This document shows positions 1 to 6,901 of a stretch of 9,805 nt of DNA, in pieces; position 1 is the stretch's first letter, and every line of letters starts with the position of its first letter. The stretch covers positions 1 through 9,805 of the forward strand of contig CBDUMN010000118.1 in NCBI GenBank assembly GCA_965368335.1. The letters are read 5' to 3'. The stretch comes from CBDUMN01 sp965368335 (lineage in GTDB: Bacteria > Pseudomonadota > Alphaproteobacteria > Rhodospirillales > JAPHRK01). Both the position numbers and the translations under genes were made by a program. Below the pieces are notes generated by a model, which saw only the letters and a list, made by a program, of their open reading frames with translations, made no database searches and was not told the DNA's origin.

Positions 1-688
1 CCCGACCCGCGTTCTCGACGCCACGCGCCCCGAACCGGTCGCCCAACCTGCTCCACTGGCTGCTCAGGAGCCGGAAGATGAGGCTGAAGAAGCCTTCCCT
101 GCCGATGAAGAAGCGGTGGCTAGCAGTGAAGAGGAAGAAGCTTCGCTGACGGCTGAAGAACCTGTGACCGAAACCCCTGTTTTTGAAGCAGAGGAAGAGA
201 CCGCCCCGGCGGAGGAAGCCACCGAAGAAACACCGGCGCCCGACGCAGAGGAAGAACCGGAAGCCAAGGCGGAACCGGCGCCGGAACCGGCCGCGAAAAC
301 GACCGAGCCGCCATTCATTCCGCCAGCTCCCGCCGAACCGGCAAACGCACCGGCGATGGCCGAAAAGGTCGATCCTTTTGCCGCTGCCGACATGACCAAC
401 AGCCCAGCCCAGGAAGAGCCGAAGGCGGAAGCGCCCGCTCCGGCCAAACCCAAGGGACCGAGCCTGTTTGAACGCGTCACCGGAACCGGGCGCGCCAAGC
501 AGAACACCCAACCGGCCGTCAAGCCGGAACCCTCGGTGATCCGCGGCGGTCTGGCAGCCGACGAACCGGCCAAGGAAGAAGAACAACCGACCCTTGGCGG
601 CGTCACCAGCAACGAATTGCCGATTACCTCTCAGGCGGACGACGAATTGCTCGATATCCCGGCGTTCCTGCGCCGTCAGGCCAACTAG
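1..688 (+). CDS. ftsZ: Cell division protein FtsZ, C-terminal linker and tail (5' end outside window)
   Basis: This is the 3' end of the tubulin-like GTPase that forms the cytokinetic ring; the GTPase core lies upstream of the window. The frame is read with codons starting at base 2 and ends at TAG 686-688, giving 228 visible residues. Nearly all are a low-complexity linker rich in Glu, Ala and Pro, expected to be disordered. Two ordered-looking patches stand out: GPSLFERVTGTGR at 455-493 and the last 16 residues at 638-685, which contain DIPAFLRRQAN, the alphaproteobacterial form of the conserved C-terminal peptide. In the FtsZ family that peptide binds membrane tethers and regulators such as FtsA. 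The assignment rests on this peptide and on lpxC following, as in the dcw cluster. The linker looks longer than usual, but its full length cannot be measured because its start is cut off. Membership is very likely; nothing can be said about the GTPase domain. Confidence 0.93.
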   Translation, partial: PTRVLDATRPEPVAQPAPLAAQEPEDEAEEAFPADEEAVASSEEEEASLTAEEPVTETPVFEAEEETAPAEEATEETPAPDAEEEPEAKAEPAPEPAAKTTEPPFIPPAPAEPANAPAMAEKVDPFAAADMTNSPAQEEPKAEAPAPAKPKGPSLFERVTGTGRAKQNTQPAVKPEPSVIRGGLAADEPAKEEEQPTLGGVTSNELPITSQADDELLDIPAFLRRQAN

Positions 689-697
689 GCCGAACCA

Positions 698-721
698 TTC
701 GGCGTCTTTCGGGACGCCGGA
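698..721 (+). other. Hairpin just downstream of ftsZ stop
   Basis: The arms at 698-706 and 713-721 form a 9-bp stem (GGCGTC/GACGCC core, one G-T pair) with loop TTTCGG. It begins ten bases after the ftsZ stop codon. No T tract follows, so it is more likely a transcript-stabilising or 3'-end structure than a classic intrinsic terminator. Confidence 0.5.
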
Positions 722-745
722 CACAAAGACATCCAATCCACATCC

Positions 746-775
746 GGGAGGCCGGACCGCATAGGTCCGCCTCCC
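746..775 (+). terminator. Strong GC-rich hairpin after ftsZ, possible terminator without a clear T tract
   Basis: The left arm GGGAGGC (746-752) and GGACC (754-758), with a single bulged C at 753, pair with GGTCC (764-768) and GCCTCCC (769-775) around loop GCATA. This makes a 12-bp stem. It is followed by a C/T-rich stretch (ACTCCCCTTCTC) rather than a run of T. It is the best candidate in the gap for ending or shortening the ftsZ transcript, but intrinsic termination is uncertain. Confidence 0.5.
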
Positions 776-858
776 ACTCCCCTTCTCAACCAAATCAGAT
801 CGTTCCCGCGCGATTACCCTGCTGCGAATCGGGAAGCCTTTGAATTGCTTCGGGTTTC

Positions 859-874
859 GTAACAATCGGTAACA
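859..874 (+). promoter_or_regulatory. Direct repeat GTAACA/GTAACA, candidate response-regulator site
   Basis: GTAACA occurs at 859-864 and again at 869-874, so the repeats are 10 bases apart and on the same face of the helix. They lie ten bases upstream of the candidate lpxC -35 box. OmpR-family response regulators typically bind such direct repeats; the E. coli CpxR box, GTAAA-N5-GTAAA, has the same layout. The repeat is seen directly; its function is inferred. Confidence 0.4.
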
Positions 875-883
875 TTGTTTGAT

Positions 884-912
884 TTGAGGCCTGGACTCGC
901 CCCTGCTAGAAC
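884..912 (+). promoter_or_regulatory. Candidate lpxC promoter
   Basis: The -35 box is TTGAGG (884-889), followed by a 17-base spacer and a -10 box TAGAAC (907-912), with an upstream TGC that makes an extended -10. Each box matches the sigma70 consensus at four of six positions. Transcription would begin near 919-920, leaving a leader of about 75 bases before lpxC. No other clearly better promoter is seen in the gap. Confidence 0.4.
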
Positions 913-978
913 AAAAAGCATGGAGAGCCGGGTCAAAAGAAGCGAACAAGGCCTTCAATTTAAAAAACAATCCCGCCC

Positions 979-986
979 GAGGGGAG
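979..986 (+). promoter_or_regulatory. Ribosome binding site that sets the lpxC start
   Basis: GAGGGGAG lies eight bases before the GTG at 995. The next in-frame start, ATG at 1004, would be 17 bases away, which is too far. This supports GTG as the start codon. Confidence 0.7.
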
Positions 987-994
987 TAACAAAA

Positions 995-1930
995 GTGAAG
1001 AACATGCGGCAGCGTACCCTAAAGACCTCTATCAAATGCGTCGGCATTGCCCTGCATTCGGGCGAAAAAGTCTCAATGACGCTGAAACCTGCCGCTGAAA
1101 ACTCCGGAATTTCCTTCAAACGCACCGACATCGCCGGTAAGGGCGGCATCATCCCGGCTCGCTGGGATCATGTGGTCGATACACAGCTCTGCACCATGAT
1201 CGGCAATGAGGAAGGCGTCACCGTCTCGACCATTGAGCATTTGATGGCGGCTCTGGCCGGTTGCGGCATCGACAATGCCGAGATTGAAATCAACGGCCCC
1301 GAAGTTCCCATCATGGACGGCAGCGCGGCCCCCTTCGTTTTTCTCATCGAATGCGCAGGCATCCGCAAGCAGAAAGCCGAACGCAGAATCATCCGCATTG
1401 AAAAGCCGATCCGCCTTGATGAAGACGGAAAAACGGTCGAACTCCTTCCCGACCAAGGGTTTTCGCTCGGCATGTCCATCGACTTCGACACCCACGCCAT
1501 TTCCAAGCAGGACATGGAAGTCGGCATGGCCGACGGCATTTTCAAACAGGATATCTCCCGCGCCCGGACCTTCGGCTTCCTTCACGAAGTCGAATACATG
1601 CGCTCTGTCGGGCTCGCCAAGGGCGGATCGCTCGACAACGCCATCGTTATTAGCGCCGATGGCGTGATGAACGAAGAAGGCCTGCGGTTTGAAGACGAGT
1701 TCGTTCGCCACAAAGTTCTTGATGCGGTCGGCGACCTCTATCTCGCCGGAGCCCAAATTATGGGCCAGTTCCGCGGTGTTCGTTCGGGCCATGCCATGAA
1801 CAACAAGCTGTTGCGCAAGCTGTTTGCCGAAAAAGATTGCTGGAGCTACGCCTCGCCTGAACAAATGACCGGCGAAGGCTACCTTCACTCGCCAACCACC
1901 GGCGAAATGAAAACCGAAGCGGCGGCCTGA
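995..1930 (+). CDS. lpxC: UDP-3-O-acyl-N-acetylglucosamine deacetylase LpxC
   Basis: LpxC is a cytoplasmic zinc amidase that removes the acetyl group from UDP-3-O-acyl-GlcNAc, the committed step of lipid A synthesis. From the GTG at 995 it is 311 residues, the usual length for the family, starting VKNMRQRTLK before the typical GIALHSG segment. Expected active-site residues are present: Glu81-His82 in TIEHLMAAL, His239 and Asp243 in RHKVLDAVGDLYLAG, and His266 in RSGHAMNN. His82, His239 and Asp243 should bind zinc; Glu81 and His266 should act in catalysis. The start is chosen from the ribosome binding site at 979-986. An ATG three codons later is a weaker alternative. It sits alone between a candidate promoter and a strong terminator, so it is probably transcribed largely on its own, with possible readthrough from ftsZ. 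The protein looks intact and ordinary. Confidence 0.97.
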   Translation: MKNMRQRTLKTSIKCVGIALHSGEKVSMTLKPAAENSGISFKRTDIAGKGGIIPARWDHVVDTQLCTMIGNEEGVTVSTIEHLMAALAGCGIDNAEIEINGPEVPIMDGSAAPFVFLIECAGIRKQKAERRIIRIEKPIRLDEDGKTVELLPDQGFSLGMSIDFDTHAISKQDMEVGMADGIFKQDISRARTFGFLHEVEYMRSVGLAKGGSLDNAIVISADGVMNEEGLRFEDEFVRHKVLDAVGDLYLAGAQIMGQFRGVRSGHAMNNKLLRKLFAEKDCWSYASPEQMTGEGYLHSPTTGEMKTEAAA

Positions 1931-1962
1931 CGGGAAGAGAGCAGCGGCTGACAAAGGGGACG

Positions 1963-1998
1963 AAACCGGCTGGGAAAAACCAGCCGGTTTTTTTGTTT
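1963..1998 (+). terminator. Intrinsic terminator of lpxC
   Basis: CCGGCTGG (1966-1973) pairs perfectly with CCAGCCGG (1980-1987) around loop GAAAAA, followed by seven T (1988-1994), G and three more T. Three A before the stem can extend the pairing. This is a textbook Rho-independent terminator, and it separates lpxC from bamD. Confidence 0.93.
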
Positions 1999-2004
1999 CT
2001 TCCA

Positions 2005-2035
2005 TTGCCAGACGCTTGCCCTCCCGTGATATAGT
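2005..2035 (+). promoter_or_regulatory. Candidate promoter of bamD-recN-ligA
   Basis: A -10 box TATAGT (2030-2035, five of six consensus positions) is preceded by TGA, giving an extended -10. TTGCCA at 2005-2010 can serve as -35, although the 19-base spacer is long. A fresh promoter is expected here because the lpxC terminator lies directly upstream. The start site would be near 2042, leaving a leader of about 50 bases. Confidence 0.5.
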
Positions 2036-2094
2036 CCCATCCTCAGCGCTGGATTTTCCGGTCGTTTCGTTCAAGGGGAAGGAAAGACTCGCCC

Positions 2095-3006
2095 ATGCAG
2101 GGACCCTCGTTTTTTCGCCAATCGATTGGCCGCTTTTTGGCGTTGCCTCTTGTCCTCGGCGCGGCCTTGGCCCTATCAGCCTGCTCTTCTTCCACCGAGG
2201 AAGAGTATACTGAACGCCCCGTCGCCGAGCTCTACAACGAAGCTCAAAATCATCTAAATCAGGAAGAGTATGCGGAAGCGGCCAAGGCTTTCGACGAAGT
2301 GGAGCGCCAGCACCCCTATTCGGTTTGGGCATCCAAGGCCCAGGTCATGGCAGCCTATGCCAACTACGAAGCGACTCGGTACGACGACGCCATCGCCAGC
2401 CTTCAGCGATTTCTACGCCTCCATCCCGGCAACAGGGACGCGGCCTACGCCCAGTACCTCTTAGCGCTCTGTTACTATGAACAAATTTCCGACGTGGTGC
2501 GCGACCAGAAAATGACCGAGTTGGCCCGCGAAGCCCTTGCCGAGGTCGTCAATCGCTACCCCAACAGCAAGTACGCCAAGGATGCACGGATCAAGCTGGA
2601 CCTGACCGACGATCATTTGGCGGGCAAAGAGATGGAGATCGGCCGGTATTACATGCGCTGGCGTCAATACATCGCCGCGATCAACCGCTTCAAAAAGGTC
2701 GTCGAAGAATACCAGACCACAACCCATGTTCCCGAAGCTTTGCACCGCTTGGTAGAAGCCTACACGGCCATGGGCATGGCCAATGAAGCCAAGAAAACGG
2801 CTTCGGTTCTCGGCCACAACTTCCCCGGCAACGAGTGGTACCAGGACTCTTACGAACTGATGGTCAAAGGCCGGACCCGTAAGGAAGAAGAAGGCATGCT
2901 GGACTTTATCATGGGCAAGGACGAGGACGACCTGAAAGCCAAAAGCCTTGGCGACGCGAAGGACGATGAAAAAGACGACAAGTCCTGGTGGAAAATCTGG
3001 GACTAA
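2095..3006 (+). CDS. bamD: Outer membrane protein assembly factor BamD (lipoprotein)
   Basis: BamD is the TPR lipoprotein of the BAM complex; it sits on the periplasmic face of the outer membrane and works with BamA to fold beta-barrel proteins. The protein is 303 residues. It opens with a lipoprotein signal: basic start, hydrophobic stretch about residues 13-27, and lipobox LSAC with the lipidated Cys at 30. TPR-like helical repeats follow from about 43 to 255, including LYNEAQNHL, YEATRYDDAIASLQRFL, and the typical GRYYMRWRQYIAAINRFK. A charged Lys/Asp-rich tail ends in SWWKIWD. It is somewhat longer than E. coli BamD because of this tail. The ATG at 2095 is preceded by a purine-rich ribosome binding site at 2073-2086. 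It is first in a unit with recN (15-base gap) and ligA. Confidence 0.95.
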   Translation: MQGPSFFRQSIGRFLALPLVLGAALALSACSSSTEEEYTERPVAELYNEAQNHLNQEEYAEAAKAFDEVERQHPYSVWASKAQVMAAYANYEATRYDDAIASLQRFLRLHPGNRDAAYAQYLLALCYYEQISDVVRDQKMTELAREALAEVVNRYPNSKYAKDARIKLDLTDDHLAGKEMEIGRYYMRWRQYIAAINRFKKVVEEYQTTTHVPEALHRLVEAYTAMGMANEAKKTASVLGHNFPGNEWYQDSYELMVKGRTRKEEEGMLDFIMGKDEDDLKAKSLGDAKDDEKDDKSWWKIWD

Positions 3007-3021
3007 ATAGATCGACAGACC

Positions 3022-4698
3022 ATGCTGCGTAGCCTGTCCATCCGAAATGTAGTGCTGATTGAGAAGCTGGATATCGATTTCCAGCCTGGGCTTTGCGTTC
3101 TGACTGGTGAAACCGGGGCGGGAAAGTCCATTCTGCTCGATGCGCTGGGCCTGGCACTCGGTGTCCGGGCCGAATCTCGGCTGGTCCGTCAGGGGGCCGA
3201 AAGAGCCCAGGTGACGGCCGATTTCGACCTCCCACACAACCACCCCGCCTTTGGGATTTTGGCCGAGCAGGACATCGACGCCCAGGGCGAACTGATCCTC
3301 CGCCGAACGCTCACGACCGATGGCCGTTCCAAGGCCTACGTCAACGACCAGACGGTCAGCGTCGGCCTGCTTAAACGGCTGGGGGAAACGCTTGTCGAAA
3401 TCCATGGTCAGTTCGAAACCCAAGGCCTGCTCAACGCTTCGGTCCACCGCTCTCTGGTTGACGCCTATGGCGGCCTGGAAGGCGATAGCCAAAAAACCGG
3501 GAAATGTTATAAGGCTTGGCGCGCTGCTCAAACCATCCGCCGGGAAGCCGAGGCTGCGCTTGCCAAAGCCCAGGAAGAAGAAGAATACCTGCGCCATGTG
3601 GCCGACGAACTGAGTAAATTGGCCCCGGAACCCGGTGAAGAGGAAGAACTGGCCAAACAGCGCTCCATGATGATGCATGGCGAAAAACTCATGGAAGCCC
3701 TCAACAGCGCGGCGACCGAGATGAACCGCAACCACGGAGTAGAAGCGGCCATTCGCGGGGCCATACGACACCTGGAACGGATCGCTGAAAAAGCCGATGG
3801 CCGCGCCGAGCCAATTATCGAGGCGCTCGACCGGGCCGCCCTTGAAGTTTCCGACGCCATGACCGAGCTAAACCGGGGGCTGTCTGAGATCGACCTTGAT
3901 CCACGCCATCTGGAGGCCGTGGAAGAACGCCTTTTCGCGCTGAAAGCCGCAGCCCGAAAACACAATACGACGGTCGATGCCCTCCCCGCGCTGAAAGATC
4001 AGTTTGTTTCCCAGATTGCCGCCCTTGAAGATGGCGGCTCCAATTTGGAGAAACTGCGAGCCGATGAAAAAGCGGCAAAAGGCGCCTATATCGCCGCCGC
4101 CCGAGTTCTCTCCAGAAAACGCACTGATATTGGAGCGAAGCTGGACACGGCCGTCATGGCCGAGTTGGCTCCGTTGAAGCTTGAAAAAGCCAAGTTCGCC
4201 AGCGTGATCGAACCACTTGAAGAACCCGACTGGAACGAACATGGCTGCGACCGGGTGAGTTTTCAGATCGCCACCAATCCCGGCGCACCGCTCGGCCCGA
4301 TTTCAAAGATCGCCTCGGGCGGTGAATTGGCCCGCTTCATGCTGGCCTTAAAAGTCGTATTGGCCCAGGCCGACCCCGTCCCAACCCTTATTTTCGACGA
4401 AGTGGACGCAGGAACAGGCGGAGCGGTTGCAGCCGCCGTCGGCGAGCGGTTGGCGCGACTCGGTGCAGCGGTTCAGGTTTTTGTCGTCACCCACGCACCC
4501 CAGGTTGCCGCCAAAGGAGACCATCATTGGCGGATATCCAAAGGCTTGCAGGCCGGAGGCGGCGAAGTGGTGACCTCGGTCGAACCCCTGGCCGAGAGTG
4601 AACGACTTGATGAAGTGGCGCGCATGCTGGCCGGGGCCCAACTGACGGACGAAGCCCGCGCCGCCGCCGACAGCCTCTTGAAAGGCAGGCGGTCGTGA
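3022..4698 (+). CDS. recN: DNA repair protein RecN
   Basis: RecN is an SMC-like ATPase of double-strand-break repair that acts on DNA ends and helps RecA-dependent recombination. At 558 residues it has the usual length. The N-terminal half-domain carries Walker A GETGAGKS (29-36) after the typical MLRSLSIRNVVLIE start. The middle, about residues 155-365, is rich in charged and Ala/Glu residues, as expected for the coiled-coil arms. The C-terminal half-domain has the ABC signature SGGE (432-435), Walker B LIFDEVD with Asp459-Glu460, and the switch His491 in VVTHAPQVAA. No strong ribosome binding site precedes the ATG, which fits translation following bamD closely. Its stop overlaps the ligA start in GTGA. 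I saw no alphaproteobacterial LexA box (GTTC-N7-GTTC) near recN or the bamD promoter. All key motifs are present. Confidence 0.97.
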   Translation: MLRSLSIRNVVLIEKLDIDFQPGLCVLTGETGAGKSILLDALGLALGVRAESRLVRQGAERAQVTADFDLPHNHPAFGILAEQDIDAQGELILRRTLTTDGRSKAYVNDQTVSVGLLKRLGETLVEIHGQFETQGLLNASVHRSLVDAYGGLEGDSQKTGKCYKAWRAAQTIRREAEAALAKAQEEEEYLRHVADELSKLAPEPGEEEELAKQRSMMMHGEKLMEALNSAATEMNRNHGVEAAIRGAIRHLERIAEKADGRAEPIIEALDRAALEVSDAMTELNRGLSEIDLDPRHLEAVEERLFALKAAARKHNTTVDALPALKDQFVSQIAALEDGGSNLEKLRADEKAAKGAYIAAARVLSRKRTDIGAKLDTAVMAELAPLKLEKAKFASVIEPLEEPDWNEHGCDRVSFQIATNPGAPLGPISKIASGGELARFMLALKVVLAQADPVPTLIFDEVDAGTGGAVAAAVGERLARLGAAVQVFVVTHAPQVAAKGDHHWRISKGLQAGGGEVVTSVEPLAESERLDEVARMLAGAQLTDEARAAADSLLKGRRS

Positions 4699-6782
4699 CG
4701 GACTCCCTTAGACTAATTCCTGTCGAGCAATTAAGTTCCGAAGAGGCGGATACAGAGCTTAAAAACCTCGCCGAAGAAATTGCCGCGCACGACAAGGCCT
4801 ACTATCAAAACGACGCGCCAACGATCAGCGATGGCGACTATGACGCCCTAAGGCAACGCAATGAAGCCATCGAAGCCCGTTTCCCACTTCTGGTCCGGCC
4901 CGATAGCCCGACCCGCAAAGTCGGAGCAACTCCAGCCTCCGGGTTTTCCAAGGTCACCCACGCCCGCCCCATGCTCTCACTCGGCAACGCCTTCAGTCGT
5001 GAAGACGTCGAGGAATTCATCGCCGGTATCCGTCGGTTTCTAAGCCTTGCCGAAGACGAAGAAATCGCCATTGTCGCCGAACCCAAAATCGACGGCCTTT
5101 CGGCCTCCATGCGTTACGAGAAAGGCCGGTTCGTTCAAGGCGCAACCCGAGGAGACGGCACGGTGGGCGAAAACATCACCGCCAACCTGCGCACACTCTC
5201 CTGTCTGCCTGACGCCATTGAAGATCAGGCCTTGCCGGATATTCTCGAGGTCCGCGGCGAGGTTTACATGAGCAAGCAGGCCTTTGCCGCCCTCAACGAA
5301 CGGCAAGCGGAAAAAGGCGGCAAGGTTTTCGCCAACCCTCGCAATGCCGCCGCCGGATCGCTCCGCCAACTGGACCCCTCAATAACTGCCGCACGGCCCC
5401 TCGAATTGTTCGTGTATGCCTGGGGTGAAATCAGCGAGGACATCGCTCCAACCCAATGGCAAGCGCTACAGCGGTTCAAAGACTGGGGGATGCCGGTCAA
5501 CCCCCTGACCCGTCGTTGCGAAACCGTTGACGAGCTGCTGTCCTATTACGCCGAAGTCGAAACCCAGCGGGCCGACCTGCCCTACGATATCGATGGCATT
5601 GTCTACAAAGTGGATCGCCTCGACTGGCAAAAGCGTCTGGGTATGGTCAGTCGCGCGCCTCGCTGGGCCATCGCCCACAAGTTTCCCGCCGAGAAAGCGA
5701 CCACCCGGCTCAATAAGATCGATATTCAGGTCGGCCGCACCGGGGCACTCACGCCAGTCGCTCACTTAGAGCCGGTCACAGTCGGCGGCGTCGTTGTCTC
5801 ACGGGCGACGCTTCATAATCAGGACGAAATCGCCCGCAAGGATATCCGCGAAGGCGACACGGTGATCATCCAGAGAGCGGGGGACGTGATCCCCCAGGTG
5901 GTCGAAGTCATCCTCGACAAGCGCCCGGTCGACTCAAGACCGTTTGTCTATCCGACGACATGCCCTAAATGCGGCAGCGAGGCCAAGCGCGAGGAAGGCG
6001 AAGCCAAGACTTTCTGCACCGGTGGTCTCATTTGTCCGGCGCAGGTTGTCGAACGGCTTAAGCACTTCGTTTCGCGCAACGCCTTCGATCTTGAAGGCCT
6101 GGGCGGCAAGCATATCGAGACCTTCCATGATGAAGGCCTGATCAATAGTCCTGCCGATATCTTCCGCCTCGCCGAAAAGCGCGACCAGATTGAAGGCCGC
6201 GAAGGGTGGGGCGAAAAGTCCATGGAAAATCTGATTTCCGCCCTTAAGGATAAGCAGACGATTAATATGCCGCGTTTTATCTTTGCGCTCGGCATCCGTC
6301 AGGTCGGACAGGCGACAGCCAAGCTGCTGGCGAAACAATACCTGACCCTCGATCACTGGCTCGAGGAAATGGAAAAGGCCCAAATTCTCGGCTCCGAATC
6401 CTATGAGGAATTGATCAACATCGATGGAATCGGTCAGGCCATGGCCAGCGATATCTTAACCTTCCTCAAAGAACCCCATAACCAAGAGGCCATCGCCGAC
6501 CTAAGGCAATATGTAACGGTTGAAGATTTCGAAGTGACCGACACTTCGGGCTCCCCCGTTGCAGGCAAAACCGTGGTTTTCACCGGTACGCTTGAAAAAG
6601 TCTCACGTAACGAAGCCAAGGCCAGGGCCGAAGAATTGGGGGCCAAAGTCTCAGGCTCGGTATCGAAGAAAACCGACATGGTCATCGCCGGTCCCGGCGC
6701 GGGATCGAAAGCTAAGAAGGCCCAGGAGTTGGGTGTCGCCATCCTCAGCGAAGAAGAATGGTTCGACCTGATCGGCGAGTAG
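4695..6782 (+). CDS. ligA: NAD-dependent DNA ligase LigA
   Basis: LigA seals nicks in replication and repair using NAD+. The protein is 695 residues, close to the usual 670-700. Domains in order: the NAD-binding Ia region at the N terminus (HDKAYYQNDAPTISDGDYD at 32-50), the adenylation domain with catalytic Lys131 in the KIDG motif, the OB fold, a four-Cys zinc finger (Cys423, 426, 441, 447, the same spacing as E. coli LigA), helix-hairpin-helix repeats (about 450-595), and a C-terminal BRCT domain from about 617 with the GKTVVFTGTL start and WFDLI near the end. The start is GTG at 4695, overlapping the recN stop by four bases, so translation is probably coupled. It is the last gene of the unit, and its transcript would run into the hairpins at 6787-6876. 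The protein looks intact, with nothing unusual in its motifs. Confidence 0.98.
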   Translation: MTDSLRLIPVEQLSSEEADTELKNLAEEIAAHDKAYYQNDAPTISDGDYDALRQRNEAIEARFPLLVRPDSPTRKVGATPASGFSKVTHARPMLSLGNAFSREDVEEFIAGIRRFLSLAEDEEIAIVAEPKIDGLSASMRYEKGRFVQGATRGDGTVGENITANLRTLSCLPDAIEDQALPDILEVRGEVYMSKQAFAALNERQAEKGGKVFANPRNAAAGSLRQLDPSITAARPLELFVYAWGEISEDIAPTQWQALQRFKDWGMPVNPLTRRCETVDELLSYYAEVETQRADLPYDIDGIVYKVDRLDWQKRLGMVSRAPRWAIAHKFPAEKATTRLNKIDIQVGRTGALTPVAHLEPVTVGGVVVSRATLHNQDEIARKDIREGDTVIIQRAGDVIPQVVEVILDKRPVDSRPFVYPTTCPKCGSEAKREEGEAKTFCTGGLICPAQVVERLKHFVSRNAFDLEGLGGKHIETFHDEGLINSPADIFRLAEKRDQIEGREGWGEKSMENLISALKDKQTINMPRFIFALGIRQVGQATAKLLAKQYLTLDHWLEEMEKAQILGSESYEELINIDGIGQAMASDILTFLKEPHNQEAIADLRQYVTVEDFEVTDTSGSPVAGKTVVFTGTLEKVSRNEAKARAEELGAKVSGSVSKKTDMVIAGPGAGSKAKKAQELGVAILSEEEWFDLIGE

Positions 6783-6786
6783 CGAA

Positions 6787-6837
6787 AGTACCCCACCTAA
6801 CCTCCCCTTCTAGGGGAGGCCGGTTGATCAGGGTACT
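6787..6837. repeat. Nested palindrome after ligA, REP-like intergenic element
   Basis: An outer pair AGTACCC (6787-6793) and GGGTACT (6831-6837) encloses a perfect 7-bp inner hairpin, CCTCCCC (6801-6807) and GGGGAGG (6813-6819), with loop TTCTA. The motif CCCCACCTAACCTCCCC next to its complement resembles short palindromic repeats scattered between genes in many alphaproteobacterial genomes. That resemblance is from memory; copy number cannot be judged from one window. Confidence 0.5.
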
Positions 6838-6848
6838 ATTTCTCAACG

Positions 6849-6876
6849 AAAAAAGGAGAGCCGGGGCTCTCCTTTT
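6849..6876. terminator. Bidirectional intrinsic terminator between ligA and the atp operon
   Basis: AAAAGGAGAGC (6851-6861) pairs with GCTCTCCTTTT (6866-6876) around loop CGGG. Going right, the stem ends in TTTT (ligA side). Going left, six A at 6849-6854 read as TTTTTT on the minus strand (atp side). The position between two convergent units fits a shared terminator; the T tract is longer for the atp operon. Confidence 0.85.
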
Positions 6877-6901
6877 CAAATTCATTTAGTCGCCGTCCGG
6901 T

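Larger units (their letters stand above)
689..994. other. ftsZ-lpxC intergenic region
   Basis: This 306-base gap holds no convincing gene. Its first part has two hairpins just after the ftsZ stop (698-721 and 746-775). Its second part has a direct repeat GTAAC-N5-GTAAC (859-873), a candidate sigma70 promoter (884-912) and the lpxC ribosome binding site (979-986). The lpxC frame stays open upstream as far as a TTG at 875. I regard that extension as noncoding because it has no ribosome binding site, would lengthen LpxC by 40 residues beyond its usual N terminus, and overlaps the promoter. Confidence 0.7.

Noticed and set aside
64..612. 182-residue Ser/Ala/Gly-rich minus-strand frame opposite ftsZ
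   Set aside because: It is the complement of the Glu/Ala/Pro-rich FtsZ linker; the composition explains the open frame.
875..994. Upstream extension of lpxC from a TTG at 875
   Set aside because: No ribosome binding site, 40 extra residues not typical of LpxC, and overlap with the candidate promoter. The GTG at 995 has a good site.
1698..1795. GTTCGTTC motifs inside lpxC that resemble LexA half-sites
   Set aside because: The half-sites are adjacent rather than seven bases apart and lie within coding sequence, so they do not form an SOS box.
1073..2332. 419-residue open frame on the minus strand opposite lpxC and the start of bamD
   Set aside because: It is a shadow of two well-identified genes, crosses the lpxC terminator and bamD promoter, and has no recognisable domain.
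2461..3771. 436-residue open frame on the minus strand opposite bamD and recN
   Set aside because: It mirrors conserved coding sequence on the other strand, including the RecN Walker A region, and shows no family motif of its own.
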